From: Campylobacteraceae bacterium
Lineage (GTDB): Bacteria; Campylobacterota; Campylobacteria; Campylobacterales; Sulfurovaceae
NCBI GenBank assembly: GCA_027026055.1
Contig: JALVPA010000007.1
Location: forward strand, 1 to 7,745
Length of the DNA stretch: 7,745 bases
Direction of reading: 5' to 3'
Of the stretch, positions 5,154-7,745 are shown in pieces; positions within the stretch are counted from its first letter, which is position 1, and every line of letters starts with the position of its first letter. The translations under genes were made by a program, and so were the position numbers. The notes under the pieces were generated by a model, which saw nothing but the letters and a program-made list of their open reading frames with translations, searched no databases and was not told where the DNA came from.

Positions 5154-6818
5154 TTACCACCTCTTGTAAGATTTCAACTGCATGGCATCGTAACCGTATA
5201 CATCGTCTCTAAATTGCAACACGCCGTCATAGTCGACCCATGCCGTCAAATAAACGATATCGACGGGGATTTTACGCTTCAATCGTATATGAACGTTCTT
5301 TCCGCTCTGCAAAATACGTTTCGCCTTTTCCAAATCGATACTCGGATCGACATGCGCAAGGGTCTCCAGCATACCCATAGGTTTTTGCAATCTTACGCAA
5401 CCGTGACTAAAAGCGCGCTTTGCACGCTTGAATAGCGGCTTAGTCGGCGTATCGTGCATGTAAACCGAAAATCGGTTCGGAAACAAAAACTTGATTTTAC
5501 CCAACGCATTTTTGGGCCCCGGGGGTTGTGCGAAGCGATACGGCACATGTTTGCTGTAGCGATACAACGACCAATCCACCGACGCGGGATCGATCACTTC
5601 GGCATCTTTCCCCCATCCGTTATAGATCACGATCCCTTCGTTTTCCAAGGCATACGGATTGCGCAACAGCTTCGGTATCATCTCTTTTTGAATAATACTT
5701 TTTGGCACATTCCAGTAAGGATTGAGAACGATACGCTCCAACTCGTCCGAAAAAATCGGTGTCGGATTTTTCGGACGGCCGGTGATGACCCGCATCGTCA
5801 AAACAGGGTAGCCGTTTTCCTCAAAATAGAGGGTAAAAAAAGGAATGTTGATAACGATATGATAGTACGGTTGTCTCGGGTTGAACCATTTGATACGGTC
5901 GAGATTAAGCCGAATCGTTTCGATGCGCTTTGAGACGGGAACATTCAGCGCACGCAATGTCGCCGGGCCCACCACGCCGTCCGGTTCCAGTCCGTGCCGT
6001 CGCTGAAAACGTTTGACCGCCTCCACAAGACACTCCTCGTATCGCTCTTCTTGCATAAGCTGCATACAGTCGCTATCCTCGCCCGTGACACGAATCCGTC
6101 GACGTAGAGACGGCACGCCCTTGTCGCGCCCTCCTGGTTTCAAAATCTTGGAAAGTACCACTTTCGGCCAACCGCCCTGTTGAGCGATACGCATATAACG
6201 CACCAACGCTTTTTGTAAAGCGCGGTAGTGATACGCGACAGGTTGCTCATCGACAAGCATACGCTGCAAATCGCCGCCCAAAAGTGCGCGTTCCACCATA
6301 CCGACAGGATCGACTTTCGGACGATGCAACTCCCACTCGGTACTCACGCCGTTGACTTTCAGATTGGCGATTCGTGCGCGAAACGCGCCCCAGTTGATAC
6401 CGCCGAAATAGAGATAGTTCGTATAGGCTTCGTAAAGCAAAGTAATGCGGAATTCCATCTCCATCTTTTTCAAAAACGACGCATTCGTCGCGTACAACTT
6501 CCGCGCTTCTTCGTACAATGCCCTTCCGTCCGCAGCGACAAGACCGGCGGGGTCCAGCGTCTTGTCGTTTCGTATCGCATAAAAAAACGCTTCGGCGGGC
6601 TTGGAGAGCCCCTCTTCGTGCATCCATGCGGGTAAAAAGAGCAGCCGCTTGTAAAATCGATGTAAAAAACGATTTTTCGTATAACGTTGCAACGAATTGT
6701 AGATCACTTCCGTCGCGTGATCTTCATACGCGGCGGAAGATGCCGACAAAGGAGTCGTCGATCCGATCGTAGCCATCCATATAACCGACCAAATCAAATA
6801 TTGAAGTGCCGTTTTCAC
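5154..6818 (-). CDS. L,D-transpeptidase with peptidoglycan-binding domain (YcbB/LdtD-like)
   Basis: A 554-aa periplasmic enzyme that would form 3-3 cross-links between diaminopimelate residues of murein stems or attach proteins to murein. The start is GTG at 6818: AAGAG lies 7 nt upstream and it gives a signal peptide (MKTALQYLIWSVIWMATIG...SASSA). A longer frame from TTG 6863 would begin inside the -10 box and is rejected. After an N-terminal scaffold region comes a PG_binding_1 domain at about 247-295 (FQRRHGLEPDGVVGPATLRA). The YkuD catalytic domain (about 318-500) follows, with His455 (MHDTP) and SHGCVRLQ holding His472 and nucleophile Cys474. Size and order fit YcbB-type enzymes (E. coli about 615 aa). 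Cys251 and Cys263 flank the entry to the binding domain and may pair. It is first in the operon with coaE, dapF and the Sel1 gene. Confidence 0.93.
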   Translation of the reverse strand: MKTALQYLIWSVIWMATIGSTTPLSASSAAYEDHATEVIYNSLQRYTKNRFLHRFYKRLLFLPAWMHEEGLSKPAEAFFYAIRNDKTLDPAGLVAADGRALYEEARKLYATNASFLKKMEMEFRITLLYEAYTNYLYFGGINWGAFRARIANLKVNGVSTEWELHRPKVDPVGMVERALLGGDLQRMLVDEQPVAYHYRALQKALVRYMRIAQQGGWPKVVLSKILKPGGRDKGVPSLRRRIRVTGEDSDCMQLMQEERYEECLVEAVKRFQRRHGLEPDGVVGPATLRALNVPVSKRIETIRLNLDRIKWFNPRQPYYHIVINIPFFTLYFEENGYPVLTMRVITGRPKNPTPIFSDELERIVLNPYWNVPKSIIQKEMIPKLLRNPYALENEGIVIYNGWGKDAEVIDPASVDWSLYRYSKHVPYRFAQPPGPKNALGKIKFLFPNRFSVYMHDTPTKPLFKRAKRAFSHGCVRLQKPMGMLETLAHVDPSIDLEKAKRILQSGKNVHIRLKRKIPVDIVYLTAWVDYDGVLQFRDDVYGYDAMQLKSYKRW

Positions 6819-6852
6819 AATCGAACTCTTTTTATAGTGATAAATTGTACAG

Positions 6853-6858
6853 ATTATA
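6853..6858 (-). promoter_or_regulatory. -10 box of the transpeptidase-coaE-dapF-Sel1 operon
   Basis: A perfect TATAAT on the minus strand, with expected start near 6846 and a leader of about 28 nt to the GTG at 6818. No good -35 is seen at 16-18 nt. It lies in the 84-nt divergent region shared with the BatA-like gene, so the two promoters could affect each other. Confidence 0.6.
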
Positions 6859-6891
6859 GCCAAAATTTGTGTAAACTTATCGCAGCTACGT

Positions 6892-6897
6892 TACAAT
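6892..6897 (+). promoter_or_regulatory. Possible -10 box just upstream of the BatA-like gene
   Basis: TACAAT at 6892-6897 ends 5 nt before the ATG at 6903. TTGTGT (6867-6872) lies 19 nt upstream as a loose -35. If used, transcription would begin at or beside the start codon, giving a leaderless or almost leaderless mRNA, which agrees with the lack of a Shine-Dalgarno sequence. The call is tentative. Confidence 0.35.
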
Positions 6898-6902
6898 CGC
6901 TT

Positions 6903-7745
6903 ATGCATTTTACATTCGGCGCACCGTGGTTTTTGTTCTTACTGACATTCATACCCTGTTTCAAACTCTGTAAGCCGCCCTCCGAAACCTATTGGCTCTC
7001 GACGGTAGCGTGGATCGAACGCGGTTTGTTGACATGGGATCGCGATTTTTGGCTCAAAAGTACAATCTTCGCGCTGCTTATCATTGCACTCGCCGATCCT
7101 TTCGTCTATCGCGACGTCGATACGCATAACCCCCGCAAAGGCAGAGACCTTGTCGTCGCACTGGATGCCAGCGGCTCGATGGCGCAAAGCGGATTCGACA
7201 AAGCGCACCCTTTTCGCAGCAAATACGACACGGCGCTTGCGCTGACCGATCGCTTTTTGCAAGCGCGCTACAATGACAATATCGGCATCGTACTTTTCGG
7301 TACCTTTGCCTATACCGCCTCGCCACTAACGTACGATTTGGCGGCGCTGCGTAAGATGTTGGCGACCACCGACGTCGGTTTGGCGGGGGAAAACACCGCT
7401 ATCGGCGATGCGATCGTGCAGTCGCTTCGTACGCTGCGTTACGGTAAGGCAAAACGCAAAGCGATCGTATTGCTCACCGACGGACGCCACAATGCGGGAG
7501 CGCATTCTCCCAAAGAGGCGGTCGCCGCCGCCAAAAAAGAACACGTTGTCGTCTATACGATCGGTATCGGCAAAAAAGGCGACTACGATGCCGCATTGTT
7601 ACGCAAAATCGCCGAAGAGACGGGCGGTAAAAGTTTCGACGCCGCCGATGCCGAAGCACTTCAAAAAATCTACGACACCATCGACGAATTGGAACCGAGT
7701 CCTATCCGCTCGGAGCGCTATCTCGGGAAACATTCGCTTGGCGCA
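6903..7745 (+). CDS. BatA-like von Willebrand factor A domain membrane protein (3' end outside window)
   Basis: The frame is open from ATG 6903 to the window edge (281 residues). The N-terminus MHFTFGAPWFLFLLTFIP is a membrane segment like that opening Bat proteins. A second one lies at about 52-65 (KSTIFALLIIALAD). Residues about 82-265 are a VWA domain with an intact metal site (MIDAS): DASGS (88-92), Thr165 in ENTAIGDA and Asp193 in LLTDGRHNAG. The block IGIVLFGTFAYTASPLT and VVVYTIGIG match the BatA/BatB family. These inner-membrane proteins expose the domain to the periplasm, usually beside MoxR-type ATPases and DUF58 proteins. They were named for aerotolerance in Bacteroides, but their molecular role is unclear. 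A transmembrane segment expected after about residue 300 is beyond the edge. No ribosome site is visible, and no moxR gene precedes it here. It diverges from the transpeptidase operon. Confidence 0.87.
   Translation, partial: MHFTFGAPWFLFLLTFIPCFKLCKPPSETYWLSTVAWIERGLLTWDRDFWLKSTIFALLIIALADPFVYRDVDTHNPRKGRDLVVALDASGSMAQSGFDKAHPFRSKYDTALALTDRFLQARYNDNIGIVLFGTFAYTASPLTYDLAALRKMLATTDVGLAGENTAIGDAIVQSLRTLRYGKAKRKAIVLLTDGRHNAGAHSPKEAVAAAKKEHVVVYTIGIGKKGDYDAALLRKIAEETGGKSFDAADAEALQKIYDTIDELEPSPIRSERYLGKHSLGA

Noticed and set aside
4611..5435. Long plus-strand open frame opposite coaE and the transpeptidase
   Set aside because: It lies wholly antisense to two well-identified enzymes, with His/Arg/Phe-rich composition typical of a mirrored frame and no motif. 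The same applies to the plus-strand frames at 4045-4518 and 5454-5933 and the minus-strand frames opposite the BatA-like gene.
6819..6863. Upstream TTG start at 6863 for the L,D-transpeptidase
   Set aside because: It lies beside and over the TATAAT promoter box, has no ribosome site and would place a polar stretch before the signal peptide. GTG 6818 fits better.
1..7745. CRISPR array, insertion sequence, toxin-antitoxin or defence cassette
   Set aside because: No regularly spaced repeats, transposase, integrase, nuclease or antitoxin motifs were found on either strand.

Overview
The window looks like a stretch of chromosome from a Campylobacterota (Epsilonproteobacteria) member with moderate GC, of the Sulfurovum/Nitratifractor/Hydrogenimonas kind. 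This is inferred from the short C-terminal form of RarA, the coaE-dapF pairing, the Hcp-type cysteine Sel1 repeats, the GYNTKGHHKG glycine-zipper lipoproteins and TATAAT-type promoters with poor -35 boxes. The genus is not proven by anything seen here.

Layout, left to right. (1) Positions 1-317 hold the 3' end of rarA (+), followed by a weak intrinsic terminator. (2) Positions 353-1461 hold a strong extended -10 promoter driving two adjacent lipoprotein genes (+). One is a 92-aa glycine-zipper lipoprotein. The other is a 238-aa lipoprotein with the same zipper plus an OmpA-like peptidoglycan-binding domain. The two share a 25-codon block that differs only at synonymous sites. (3) A 136-aa single-pass membrane protein of unknown function (-) converges on them with a 7-nt gap. 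(4) An AT-richer part at about 1880-3195 carries a two-gene unit (+): an 88-aa secreted mini-Hcp (Sel1, CX7C) protein and a secreted SGNH/GDSL esterase resembling carbohydrate esterase family 3. (5) tRNA-Val(GAC) (-) has its own TATAAT box. (6) A tightly packed four-gene operon (-, 6818 to 3311) encodes an L,D-transpeptidase of YcbB type, coaE, dapF and a secreted Sel1-repeat protein. (7) Diverging from it is the 5' part of a BatA-like von Willebrand A-domain protein (+), cut by the window end.

Most of the window concerns the cell envelope. DapF makes the meso-diaminopimelate that the L,D-transpeptidase cross-links and that OmpA-like domains bind. The zipper/OmpA lipoproteins tie outer membrane to murein. 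The Sel1/Hcp proteins and the SGNH esterase are exported. CoaE (last step of coenzyme A synthesis) is a housekeeping passenger in the operon. No CRISPR array, insertion sequence, phage gene or clearly novel defence system is visible. The least ordinary parts are the mini-Hcp/esterase pair, the near-identical zipper blocks in two adjacent lipoproteins, and the BatA-like gene that lacks a Shine-Dalgarno sequence.
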